NCBI RefSeq assembly: GCF_017115025.1
Contig: NZ_JABXKM010000293.1
Location: 1 to 58,501 of the forward strand
Reading direction: 5' to 3'
Source: Nostoc sp. NOS(2021)
Lineage (GTDB): Bacteria; Cyanobacteriota; Cyanobacteriia; Cyanobacteriales; Nostocaceae
Length of the DNA: 58,501 nt
Shown here piece by piece: positions 37,128-47,851 of this stretch. A model generated the notes under the pieces. That model was not told the DNA's origin. It was given only the letters and a program-made list of their open reading frames with translations, and ran no database searches. Each line of letters starts with the position of its first letter. The stretch's first letter is position 1. The translations under genes and the position numbers were made by a program.

Positions 37128-37358
37128 TTAAACTTTGTCCCAATCATTCTGAGTATTTGCCAGCGCTGCTTCGTATTTCTCTAAAAGCATTGTAGCTCTT
37201 GGCAAAATACTGACGTGAGTGGGGCTATCTTGGACAGCTTTAATATCTCCGGTAATTTTGCTGTCGTCAATTTGCCAAAGAGGATCTTTTCCCGTTCCTC
37301 CAAATGTTGCAGGTCTGCGGAATATTGGCAAACTTTCAATTGACAGCGAAACAGACAT
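37128..37358 (-). CDS. small hypothetical protein upstream partner
   Basis: A 76-residue protein, MSVSLSIESLPIFRRPATFG through LLEKYEAALANTQNDWDKV, without a recognised domain. ATG 37358 directly follows ACGAAAGGA. A longer reading that enters the 21-bp repeats upstream produces only repeated LYRRSH peptides and is rejected. It probably forms a two-gene transcript with the 175-residue protein downstream. The 21-bp repeat array begins 66 bases upstream of this start, in its likely promoter region. Confidence 0.6.
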   Translation of the reverse strand: MSVSLSIESLPIFRRPATFGGTGKDPLWQIDDSKITGDIKAVQDSPTHVSILPRATMLLEKYEAALANTQNDWDKV

Positions 37359-37423
37359 TCCTTTCGTAAATACGTTTTGCTTACCACATCTGAGTAAAGC
37401 GATCGCTTCCAAAATGCTACTAT

Positions 37424-37654
37424 GCGATCGCCGATATAGCAAATGCGATCGCCGATATAGCAAATGCGATCGCCGATATAGCAAATGCGATCACCGATAT
37501 AGCAAACGGCATCACGGAAGCAACAAACGGCATCACCGATATAGCAAACGGCATCACGGAAGCAACAAACCGCATCACAGAAGCAACAAACGGCCTCACA
37601 GAAGTAACAAACGGCATCACAGAAGCAACAAACGACTTCACGGAAGTAATAAAT
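37424..37654. repeat. 11 tandem copies of a 21-bp unit
   Basis: Exactly 231 bp built from units such as GCGATCGCCGATATAGCAAAT and the later GGCATCACGGAAGCAACAAAC. The first three units are nearly identical and carry GCGATCGC; units drift through the array and alternate between two types. Because 21 is a multiple of 3 every frame is repetitive, which creates artificial frames on both strands. The plus frame would read GITEATN repeats but has no start. Confidence 0.85.
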
Positions 37655-37891
37655 GCGTAGGCGAAGCCCGCACTTTGACCCTTCTCTACGAGACGCTACA
37701 CGTAGCTTGCTTCCCGTTCGCCCCTGGCGTCCCGTAGGGAAGGGTACGGCAAAGCTCAGGGCAGGTGTTATACCCTGAGCTTTGCCGAAGGGCAAACTCT
37801 GTTACCAACGTAGGCATCGCTTCTCGAAATTCTCCTTATAATGCCCAATGCCCAATGCCCTATTCATCATTCGTGCTGATATTGTGCTTAC

Positions 37892-39883
37892 TCAAGCAAT
37901 CTTCTGAGCTTTTACAGGAATCTCAATCACAAACTTTGTGCCTTGCCCAAGTGTGGACTCACACCAAAGATTACCGCCATGCTTCTCAGTTACAATTTGA
38001 TAGCTGATATACAAACCCAAACCAGTGCCTTTGCCAACGGGCTTGGTGCTGAAAAAAGGATCAAATAGTTTAGAGCGAATCTCTTTTGAAATACCTATTC
38101 CATTGTCAGAAATCATAATCATCACTTGGTTTGTATCGATTTGACGAGTCTGAATCCAGATGGCATTGGGGTTGGCTGAAATGTCTTGGAACAAACGCCC
38201 CTGATTAGATTCTTCTAATGCATCAACAGCATTGCTCAAAAGATTCATAAACACTTGATTAAGGGAGCCAGGATCACATTCAATCAGTGGTAACTGACCA
38301 TACTCTTTAATAAGCTGGATCTGTGGGCGATCGGCTGTCGCTTGCAATCGATGTTGCAAAATCACCAAGGTACTATCAATCCCTTGATGAATGTCTACCG
38401 CTTTCAATCCTGCTTCATCCAAGCGCGAGAAGTTCCGCAGCGATAACACAATAGTACAGATACGCTCGGTACCAATTTCCATCGACTGAAGAATGTTGGT
38501 CAAATCTTCCTGTAAAAAGTCCAGTTCAAGCTTATCCAATTCTGTGTCCAGGGCTTGAGGTGGATTGGGATAGTGCTGTTGGTAAGCTTGCAATGCTCTC
38601 AACAAACCTTGGATATACTCAGAAACATAAGTCAAGTTGGCATGAATGAAATTAACCGGGTTATTGATTTCATGGGCAACCCCTGCCACCATCTGTCCCA
38701 ATGCAGACATTTTTTCACTCTGAATCATCTGCAATTGAGTGCGTTTGAGTGTTTGTAGGGCTTGCTTCAGAGTCGTATTCTTTTGATTCAATTCTTCAGT
38801 TCTCTGCTGAACTCGAACTTCCAGAGTTTCATTGGTTCTGGCTAATTCGGCAAAAGCTAAACGCAGCTTGCTTTCTGCTTGTGTTCGTTCGGCGATCGTT
38901 GCTGTCAGTACAAGAATGGTGAGTGTAATCACGCCAATAAACGATTGCAGTTGCATCAAAGATTCGTTGAGATCCGCAGTCACAAAACCACCTTTGCCAT
39001 TAACGGTTGCGATCACTGCGATCGCAGCCACAATAAAAGTTAACAGCGTTGCACCCGGTTGCCCTAGTCGAAAGGCAGACCAGATCAAAATCGGAATTAA
39101 CATATACTCCAGGTGATATCCCTTACCAAAAGCAACTTTGGCGATGAGAATGACCAACCCCATCAGGATAACTGGCTCTACAATTAACCAGAATATTAAA
39201 CGGTGTGAGTTTGCTCTTGAGTGTCGAAAATGAGGGAGATTTTCAGAATCCTCTGAAGTTGAACTGAGAGATAACCATTGCCAGATTGGATGTCGTTTTT
39301 TTTGAATGAATTGCCCCCAACTAAGCAGAATCGGGGTGACGATAAAAATTCCCGAAACATTAGAAATCCACCAGGTTAACCAGACTGTCCCATACGCTGT
39401 CCAGGGAACTTTACCACTCAACGCCAAGCAAGCGACTCCCACAGTTGCATTGATCATCGGCCCCACCATGCCGGTTAAGATCAAAAATTTGAACACGTCG
39501 CGGACACGTTCTAAGGGATAGTGAAGGTTGGTAGTTTTCCGCAGCAGGAAGGCACCCAACAGAGTCCCCAGAGTTGTTCCGATCGCAATTCCCAGAACTG
39601 GTAGCGTTGAAATCACTAGGGATAAGAAACTTGTTGGATCTCGGAACGCCCAGAAGTTGGCGAGAAATGAACCCAGCAAAACACCGTACCCGATCCAATT
39701 ACCAAACAACAGAACAGCCCCAGCAGCAATTCCATCCGGGGGCCAAACTGGAGTCACATTCTGGGGTGTGGAGGCAAGGTGCCGTGAAATTTCAGCCATT
39801 TCATAATAGGCGATCGCCAAAACAAAGGTGCCTCCGATTTGCCTTAGCGCATGAGGGAATATAGAGGATTTTTGTTGAATCAT
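37892..39883 (-). CDS. MASE1-domain sensor histidine kinase
   Basis: A 663-residue membrane kinase. Residues about 1-310 form the MASE1 sensor with eight or so hydrophobic segments and the signature TPVWPPDGIAAGAVLLFGN. A coiled coil (about 340-395, EVRQQRTEEL-like text) follows. The kinase core has the phosphorylated histidine in GVAHEINNPVNFIHANLTYV, the N box in NLLSNAVDALEE, then MISDNGIGIS and GKGTGLGLYIS. The ligand of MASE1 is unknown. No response regulator gene is adjacent, so it is an orphan kinase. It ends in a standard HATPase tail with no receiver. Confidence 0.9.
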   Translation of the reverse strand: MIQQKSSIFPHALRQIGGTFVLAIAYYEMAEISRHLASTPQNVTPVWPPDGIAAGAVLLFGNWIGYGVLLGSFLANFWAFRDPTSFLSLVISTLPVLGIAIGTTLGTLLGAFLLRKTTNLHYPLERVRDVFKFLILTGMVGPMINATVGVACLALSGKVPWTAYGTVWLTWWISNVSGIFIVTPILLSWGQFIQKKRHPIWQWLSLSSTSEDSENLPHFRHSRANSHRLIFWLIVEPVILMGLVILIAKVAFGKGYHLEYMLIPILIWSAFRLGQPGATLLTFIVAAIAVIATVNGKGGFVTADLNESLMQLQSFIGVITLTILVLTATIAERTQAESKLRLAFAELARTNETLEVRVQQRTEELNQKNTTLKQALQTLKRTQLQMIQSEKMSALGQMVAGVAHEINNPVNFIHANLTYVSEYIQGLLRALQAYQQHYPNPPQALDTELDKLELDFLQEDLTNILQSMEIGTERICTIVLSLRNFSRLDEAGLKAVDIHQGIDSTLVILQHRLQATADRPQIQLIKEYGQLPLIECDPGSLNQVFMNLLSNAVDALEESNQGRLFQDISANPNAIWIQTRQIDTNQVMIMISDNGIGISKEIRSKLFDPFFSTKPVGKGTGLGLYISYQIVTEKHGGNLWCESTLGQGTKFVIEIPVKAQKIA

Positions 39884-39944
39884 CTGTTTAGTGGCTGCTT
39901 GATATCAACGTTGCTTGTCTTTACATAGAATGCCCTTTTTCCTT

Positions 39945-40108
39945 AGAGAATGTTTGAAAAGTATTTGGCTGTGATTTTAGGCACTTCTTGATTCCGGTTC
40001 CCCCATTAAAAAGGGGGGAACCGGAATCAAAGTCCCCGAATTTATCGGGGTATTTAGGAGGATCTAGAACGTTTTGATACCTACAATAGGACTTTTCAAA
40101 CAACCTCT
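39945..40108. mobile_element. MITE-like element, family A copy 4
   Basis: The terminal inverted repeats AGAGAATGTTTGAAAAGT (39945-39962) and ACTTTTCAAACAACCTCT (40091-40108) enclose 128 bases with CCGGTTCCCCC/GGGGGAACCGG-type complementary tracts. The interior text TGATTCCGG to GGATCTAGAACGTTTTG closely follows copy 1. Confidence 0.7.
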
Positions 40109-40126
40109 TAAGGTCGGAACATAAAG

Positions 40127-40372
40127 CAGCCATGAAAGTAATTTACAAAAAGCATTAAAACAAGCGGTTCGTCAAGCTGGTATTCAAAAAAAGGTGGGTT
40201 GTCATACCTTTGGTCATAGTTTCGCCACCCATTTACTGCAAAATGGCTATGACATCCGCACTATACAGAAATTACTCGGACACAAATATCTGAAAACTAC
40301 GATGATTTATACCCTGGCAGCGATGCCTGCGGCGGTAAACTACGCATTGTTTCCCAAACTTTTCCCGAATTG
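40127..40372 (+). pseudogene. C-terminal fragment of an integron/XerC-type tyrosine recombinase
   Basis: The frame reads [20 protein letters not shown] and, after [25 protein letters not shown] and [14 protein letters not shown]. This is the catalytic C-terminus of a tyrosine recombinase of the integron-integrase type. The normal HTFRHSFATH has arginine where this has glycine, so the active site is damaged. The N-terminal three quarters are missing, and after MIYT the frame runs into a palindromic repeat ([10 protein letters not shown]). It is a dead relic adjoining a MITE. Confidence 0.75.
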
Positions 40373-40417
40373 AATCTCACCCCAAATCAGATTTTTCAAG
40401 CTGGTATCGTGTAGCGT

Positions 40418-41677
40418 TTATCGTTTTGCTAATTCTGGAGTCCGCCCCTTCAAACCGATCATCAACTTCAGCATAAACACCTTTAATACAGGTACTCGCT
40501 GCAAAAGCCATAAACCCAGGCGACGCACCACCACCACAGGTAAGAAATTATTAGAAAACATCCGATCTAACAAATCGGTGAAACCTAAAATCGTCAGGTT
40601 TTCCAGCTTGCGCCAGCGTTCATAACCTTTAAGAATCTGAATGTCGCCAATATCTTTACCCGCTTGGTGCGCTGCTTGAATTACTTGCGCCAAAGCGGCT
40701 GCATCCCGAATACCCAGATTTAAACCTTGTCCGCCGACAGGATGGCAATTGTGCGCCGCATCACCAATTAATGCCAGTCGCGGGAGAACATAGCGATCGC
40801 TTTGCATGAGTTGTACCTGAAATACAAAGCGATCGCCCAGTAATTCCAATTTCCCCATTTGATCACCATAGCGACGGGTTAATTCTCTTAAAAATTGCTC
40901 GTCATCTAAAGCACATAAAGCTTTCGCTTCTTCGTGGGGGGCTGTCCAGACAATGCGGCAACGGTTCCCCGGTAAAGGTAAAATCGCAAAGGGCCCGCTA
41001 GACCAAAATCTTTCGTAAGCGGTGTTGTTGTGCGGTTTTTCGGGTTTGACAAATGCAACTATGCAAGACTGCCAATATTTCCAGCCCAGAGTTTTGATCC
41101 CAGCAGCTTGACGAATCGGCGATCGCGCCCCATCTGCTGCTATCAGTAATTTGCTTTTGACTGTCCGTAACTGATCGCCAATTTTAATCTCTATCGCTAC
41201 TATATCCTTCTGATATTGCGTATTTACCACTTCCGCCGGACACAGATAAGTCACATTTGGACAATTTTGGACAAACTCCTGCAAAGGCTGCAACAGCGCT
41301 TGGTGTTCCGCCACATAACCCAACTCTGCTGTACCTAGATCATCTGTGGCAAATTCCACCACATGGGGAGAATCGGCATCAGAAAGATGAACCCGACAAT
41401 ATTTGGCGATTTGAGGCAACATTTTGTCCCAAACTCCAATTCCTTGATAAATTAGCGACGAAAGCATGTGAACTGCATAGGCTTGTCCCTTAGCTACCGC
41501 CGCTGATACAAATGTTGCCTCAATCAGCAAGACACTCAAGCCAGAATCTTTTAAAGCAGAGGCTAGAGTTAACCCAATAATCCCACCGCCGACAATTACC
41601 AAATCATATTCATATCCCCGCTCATTTGGCGGTGTTGGTTGGGGGGAAAGAGATTGTTCAAGCTGCATTAGGGTCAT
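40418..41677 (-). CDS. UbiH/UbiF-type FAD-dependent hydroxylase
   Basis: A 419-residue flavoprotein monooxygenase. The FAD-binding signature VIVGGGIIGLTLASALKDSG lies near residues 28-47, and ALIGDAAHNCHPVGGQGLN binds FAD and ribityl phosphate in the C-terminal half; LLIAADGARSPIRQ is the DG motif. The family hydroxylates quinone rings. In cyanobacteria the substrate could be a plastoquinone or another aromatic compound; the sequence does not show which. ATG 41677. It is monocistronic by spacing. Confidence 0.88.
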   Translation of the reverse strand: MTLMQLEQSLSPQPTPPNERGYEYDLVIVGGGIIGLTLASALKDSGLSVLLIEATFVSAAVAKGQAYAVHMLSSLIYQGIGVWDKMLPQIAKYCRVHLSDADSPHVVEFATDDLGTAELGYVAEHQALLQPLQEFVQNCPNVTYLCPAEVVNTQYQKDIVAIEIKIGDQLRTVKSKLLIAADGARSPIRQAAGIKTLGWKYWQSCIVAFVKPEKPHNNTAYERFWSSGPFAILPLPGNRCRIVWTAPHEEAKALCALDDEQFLRELTRRYGDQMGKLELLGDRFVFQVQLMQSDRYVLPRLALIGDAAHNCHPVGGQGLNLGIRDAAALAQVIQAAHQAGKDIGDIQILKGYERWRKLENLTILGFTDLLDRMFSNNFLPVVVVRRLGLWLLQRVPVLKVFMLKLMIGLKGRTPELAKR

Positions 41678-41836
41678 TGTTAAGTTAGGTTACAGCGTCT
41701 TAACTCTTATTTTGACGCGATCGCGCTCCTTAGAGCAAGTTGAAAAGCTAAAGAATGCTAGCGATGCCTGCGGCGGGCGTAGATGCAGCATCTTTTTCAC
41801 GTAGAACCTCACTTTCTGTATTAAAATCTTCCCTTA

Positions 41837-41989
41837 TACCAATTCTGTATGAAGATGCGCTAAAGCATATTTAAGTACAAGAAAGAAAAACGAACCGCGA
41901 AGGACGCGTTCACGAAGTGTCTCGAAGAGAAGGACGCAAAGGAAGAAAGAAGTTAAAAGGGTTTGGCGCAGCCTCACAAAGAAATGGTA
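41837..41989. mobile_element. MITE, family B diverged copy
   Basis: The ends TACCAATTCTGTATGAAGAT and CACAAAGAAATGGTA match family B, flanked by TTA on both sides. The interior (153 bp in total) contains GCGAAGGACGCGTTC and differs from the 111-bp copies. A palindromic GATGCCTGCGGCGGGC repeat lies just upstream near 41762-41780. Confidence 0.6.
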
Positions 41990-42348
41990 TTAGTTTGTTG
42001 AAAGAAATGTGATTTCAGCAAATTGTGAAAACTGATACCACTCATAGAAATCTGAATAAAGCTACCCAAAAATTGGCACTTGAACACTATTTGGCATAAG
42101 AGGTATAGTAAAACCAGTTTTTTTGTTTTGATTTCATATCAAATCTTTTTAGGCGAGCGCGCCCTTTTGAGCAAATTAATAAAAGCAAATATTGAAAAAC
42201 CCCACTGATGACTGAGGACAACAGCGAGGTTACACAGCTTTACTTATTTTGCAGATAAATAAAGTATAATTTTTTTTGCCGAGCTACTACTAATTATTAC
42301 TAGTAAGAGTAAGTCATTATTAAATATGCTGTGTTTGACAGCAGGAGA

Positions 42349-42513
42349 TTATTGATGATGTTTGTTAACGTAATGTCGATGTATTCTTTTGTGATGATGT
42401 CTATGATGTCTAATAGCAGCTGAAGCCGGTGTAGCTTGAAAGATTGGTGCAGCAATAGCTATTGGAGTAGCAATTACTAGAGCTAAAACTAAACCTTTAG
42501 CAAACTTGTTCAT
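42349..42513 (-). CDS. 54-residue secreted histidine-rich peptide
   Basis: A short minus-strand gene: signal peptide MNKFAKGLVLALVIATPIAI followed by AAPIFQATPASA (cut likely near residue 32), then a mature tail AIRHHRHHHKRIHRHYVNKH ending HQ. About ten of the 22 mature residues are histidine and most of the rest are basic. This suggests binding of metal ions or polyanions at the periplasm or outside, but no family is recognised. The codons after the signal are not a simple tandem repeat. It has no strong ribosome site; confidence rests on the clean signal peptide and the composition. It is the only gene in the first 1.1 kb of this spacer. Confidence 0.6.
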   Translation of the reverse strand: MNKFAKGLVLALVIATPIAIAAPIFQATPASAAIRHHRHHHKRIHRHYVNKHHQ

Positions 42514-42783
42514 GTGATTTTATTCATTCTATTTCTTCAGTGAATCTATGAATTAAATATGACAAAGACATATGTCGATATCTTGTTATTTATATGAAGT
42601 TTTCGTGGATATTTTTGCCAAAACTAGCATCTATATACACCGGAAAATTTATTAGTCTACAGAGAAAAAATTACGGGAGTTTTTCGGCAAGTAGCTAGAA
42701 TTAAGTAGATGGATGTGAACTACCTACACCCCCGCAAAGCTAGAGTGTAGGCTTCCGGCTTCATTGACAACAGCCTTTCGGTA

Positions 42784-42857
42784 GGGTCGAGGTGAGCATT
42801 ACTGCTCAACCCCTCCCATTCGGAACCGTGCTTGCATCTTTCAGCGCACACGGCTAC
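42784..42857 (-). ncRNA. group II intron domain V-VI remnant
   Basis: On the minus strand, TAGCCGTGTGCGCTGAAAGA followed by TGCAAGCACGGTTCC forms the 34-base domain V hairpin with a GAAA loop, including the AGC triad at its base. It continues GAATGGGAGGGG, then GAGCAGTAATGCTC as a domain VI hairpin, and CTCGACCCTA near the expected 3' end. No reverse transcriptase gene lies upstream, so only the 3' end of the intron survives. Confidence 0.6.
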
Positions 42858-42965
42858 TCAGTGTTTTTTCCATATTATCAGGATTCCCAATTATTTTTTT
42901 AATCACTCTTCTGCTTTTAAAGAAGGCTGCCGTTGTGTCAACTCTAGTAACTCTCAACTCAATTC

Positions 42966-43226
42966 TCAGTTTATTTTTATGTATCTATTATTACTAGAAT
43001 CGACAATTTGCTGAAAGTTAATTTTTTGAGTGCGATCGCTTTGCCCGCCGCAGACATCGCATGGAACTATAATCAGCCGATAGTACAGTTCTGCCACCTG
43101 ATCAAATCGCTGTGCTAGCTGCAAAGCCTCATTTACATATTCTTTTGGCAAACTAACGTCAAATCCTGCTAGTGTTTCTAAGTCGCGGATATCCTGTTCC
43201 AAAGCCAAGTGTGCCAAAGTTCCCAC
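42966..43226 (-). CDS. hypothetical protein, possibly a relic
   Basis: An 86-residue frame starting at a GTG: MGTLAHLALEQDIRDLETLA, then SLPKEYVNEALQLAQRFDQV. The first two thirds look like a real helical protein, but I do not recognise it. The tail CDVCGGQSDR comes from a palindromic GCGATCGC repeat inserted at 43030-43060, so the original C-terminus is probably lost. No ribosome site is clear. Confidence 0.35.
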   Translation of the reverse strand: MGTLAHLALEQDIRDLETLAGFDVSLPKEYVNEALQLAQRFDQVAELYYRLIIVPCDVCGGQSDRTQKINFQQIVDSSNNRYIKIN

Positions 43227-43372
43227 TCGCCTTGCCCTTCCAACGCCTAGTGTCTACGTTGAGGCGACTGAAATACTATACCCCTTAATGACAACAAATT
43301 CCCTGTTAATCGACATTAGTTGCAAAAAATTAACAATTAGTAATTATTGTTTAATAACTGTCTTAAATCTTT

Positions 43373-43470
43373 TAACTATCCGCTTAACTGTCTTAACTGT
43401 CTTCTAATTCTTCAATTTTTGATTTAACTATCTGCTTAACTGTCTTAACTGTCCTCTAATTCTTCAATTA
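43373..43470. repeat. 52-bp direct repeat upstream of the geosmin locus
   Basis: Unit 43373-43424 and the partial unit from 43425 share TAACTATC-GCTTAACTGTC, TTAACTGTC and CTCTAATTCTTCAATT. Shorter TTAACTGTC words continue around them. They lie about 370-470 bases before the geosmin synthase start in a spacer without genes. Confidence 0.6.
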
Positions 43471-43801
43471 ATTATTCGACTGTTTATTTAACTGCTTTAG
43501 TCTACGTATTGCTTTTTTTCTACAACTATGAAAAATTATGAGAGCACCATAATAAATCGCTAAAAATTCATCTGCCAGCATCGGAAATTAGTAATGACTT
43601 AAACAGCTTTTTCAAATGCCCGATCTTTGGGTATAGGGAACTTCAAATAAAACGTACATAGCTCGTTATTTGGAGTAGGAGCATCTTGTATTATCGCCTT
43701 GACACGAGCCACCACGAGCAAACCAGATGTGGAAACCTAGCCCGGTTGGCGAGGGAGGATACTCTTGAAGCGCAAAGGTGCTGAGATCAGCCACGAAATA
43801 A

Positions 43802-46190
<2,389 letters not shown>

Positions 46191-46230
46191 GTTAGTAACT
46201 GTTAGTAACTATAGAATGGAGGGTTAGGTT

Positions 46231-47640
46231 GTGACTGAATCTATCGAGTCGAATTTGGATGTTGAGAGTGGACAACCTCAACTGAGTTTGAGTACCGCAG
46301 CGGCGCGTAACTTGGCGACAACGACTAAATCTGTGCCGCAGATGCAGGGCATTACCTCGCGGTGGTTGTTGAAGCTGTTACCGTGGGTGGAGACAAAAGG
46401 TGGCACCTATCGAGTGAACCGACGGTTGAGCTATGCGGTGGGTGATGGGCGGTTCAGTTTCTCCAACACCGGAGCCGAGGTGCAGGTGATTCCCCAGGAA
46501 CTTGGTGAGTTGCCATTACTGCGAGGGTTTGACGAGGTTGAAGTCTTGAGCGCGTTGGCGGGTCGGTTTGTTCAGCAGGAGTTCGCACCCGGTCAGGTGA
46601 TCGTAGAGTCAGGTCAGCCAGCCAATCAGCTTTTCCTGATTGCTCATGGCAAGGTGAACAAGATTGGCGTTGGCAAGTATGATGAGCAGACCATATTGGG
46701 TGTGTTAGCTGACGGCGACTATTTTGGTGGTCAGGTGTTGGAAGAGTCCCAGAGCAATTGGGATTTCACAGTCCAGGCGATCACCCGCTGCACGATATTG
46801 ACACTACCACAACAGGCGTTTCGGGAGTTGCTCAACCAGTCACAGGCGTTGCAGGCTCATGTTGATCGCTTCAGAACCCGCCCAGAAGGAGCACAGAACG
46901 AGTACGGGGAAGCTTCTATTGAGGTGACTTCAGGGCATGTTGGGGAGCCTGAGTTGCCAGGAACCTTCGTAGATTACGAACTCTCACCTCGGGAATATGA
47001 GTTGAGCGTCGCCCAAACGGTGTTGCGGGTGCGTACTCGGGTAGCGGATCTGTACAACGAACCGATGAACCAGACCGAACAACAACTGCGGCTGACTATT
47101 GAGGCATTGCGAGAACGTCAAGAACACGAATTGATCAACAACAGTCAATTCGGGTTGCTGCACAACGCCGACCTCAAACAGCGCATCTACACCCGCAGCG
47201 GACCACCTACCCCCGACGACTTCGATGAACTGCTGGCCACGGTATGGAAGGAGCCGGGATTCTTCCTAGCTCACCCCCGCAGCATTGCCGCCTTCGCTCG
47301 GGAGTGCAACCGTCTTGGCATCTATCCACAAAGCATCGACCTGGGCGGCCACATGGTGCCTGCTTGGCGTGGTATACCCATCTTTCCCTGCAACAAGATC
47401 CCCATTAGCAATACTCGCACCAGTTCTATCCTCTTGCTCCGCACTGGTGTGGAAAAACAAGGGGTGATCGGCCTACACCAAACTGGTATCCCCGACGAAT
47501 ACCAACCTAGTTTGTCTGTCCGATTTATGGGCATAAGCGAAAAGGCCATTATCTCTTACCTCGTCACCGCCTACTACTCCGCAGCTGTCCTAGTCCCTGA
47601 CGCACTCGGCATCCTCGAAGATGTCGAAATCGGGCGCTAA
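46231..47640 (+). CDS. family 2B encapsulin shell protein with cNMP-type domain (copy 1)
   Basis: A 469-residue HK97-fold shell protein of the encapsulin family 2 (SrpI-like), with a cyclic-nucleotide-type domain inserted after the N-terminal arm. Residues about 1-95 form the N-arm and start of the core, about 97-215 the inserted domain ([19 protein letters not shown] to ALQAHVDRF), and about 245-469 the rest of the shell core ([65 protein letters not shown]). The phosphate-binding cassette, [20 protein letters not shown], lacks the usual FGE and the arginine, so nucleotide binding may be altered or lost. GTG start is set by GGAGGGTTAGGTT. It follows geoA after 125 bases. Expected to enclose geosmin synthase. 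Confidence 0.9.
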   Translation: MTESIESNLDVESGQPQLSLSTAAARNLATTTKSVPQMQGITSRWLLKLLPWVETKGGTYRVNRRLSYAVGDGRFSFSNTGAEVQVIPQELGELPLLRGFDEVEVLSALAGRFVQQEFAPGQVIVESGQPANQLFLIAHGKVNKIGVGKYDEQTILGVLADGDYFGGQVLEESQSNWDFTVQAITRCTILTLPQQAFRELLNQSQALQAHVDRFRTRPEGAQNEYGEASIEVTSGHVGEPELPGTFVDYELSPREYELSVAQTVLRVRTRVADLYNEPMNQTEQQLRLTIEALRERQEHELINNSQFGLLHNADLKQRIYTRSGPPTPDDFDELLATVWKEPGFFLAHPRSIAAFARECNRLGIYPQSIDLGGHMVPAWRGIPIFPCNKIPISNTRTSSILLLRTGVEKQGVIGLHQTGIPDEYQPSLSVRFMGISEKAIISYLVTAYYSAAVLVPDALGILEDVEIGR

Positions 47641-47851
47641 GTATTCGTCAAAGATTAGGGCAAAATGGCTTTTGTCAATGAGAAATTACGCTTAAAATCC
47701 AGTATTAAAATCAGCTTTAATGAGGCTCGTTCCCACGGTTTTAGGAATATTTTTAAGCAACATTACTTGTTGACAAAAGCGTTATAACCTTAACTTCTTA
47801 CCTATTGGATCGGGCACTTTTTTTAGTAACTAGAGAGTGGAGGGTTAGGTT

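Noticed and set aside
37181..37795. Overlapping repeat-derived frames on both strands (CDAVCC and NKRHHRS types)
   Set aside because: They arise because the 21-bp repeat is a multiple of three; none has a credible start, and the codons are dictated by the repeat.
42723..42755. CCTACAC hairpin as an IS200/IS605 end
   Set aside because: The short stem resembles such ends, but no transposase or TnpB gene is near and the match is too short to claim.
43699..43727. TTGACA as the -35 box of the geosmin synthase promoter
   Set aside because: No acceptable -10 hexamer is present at 16-18 bases downstream.
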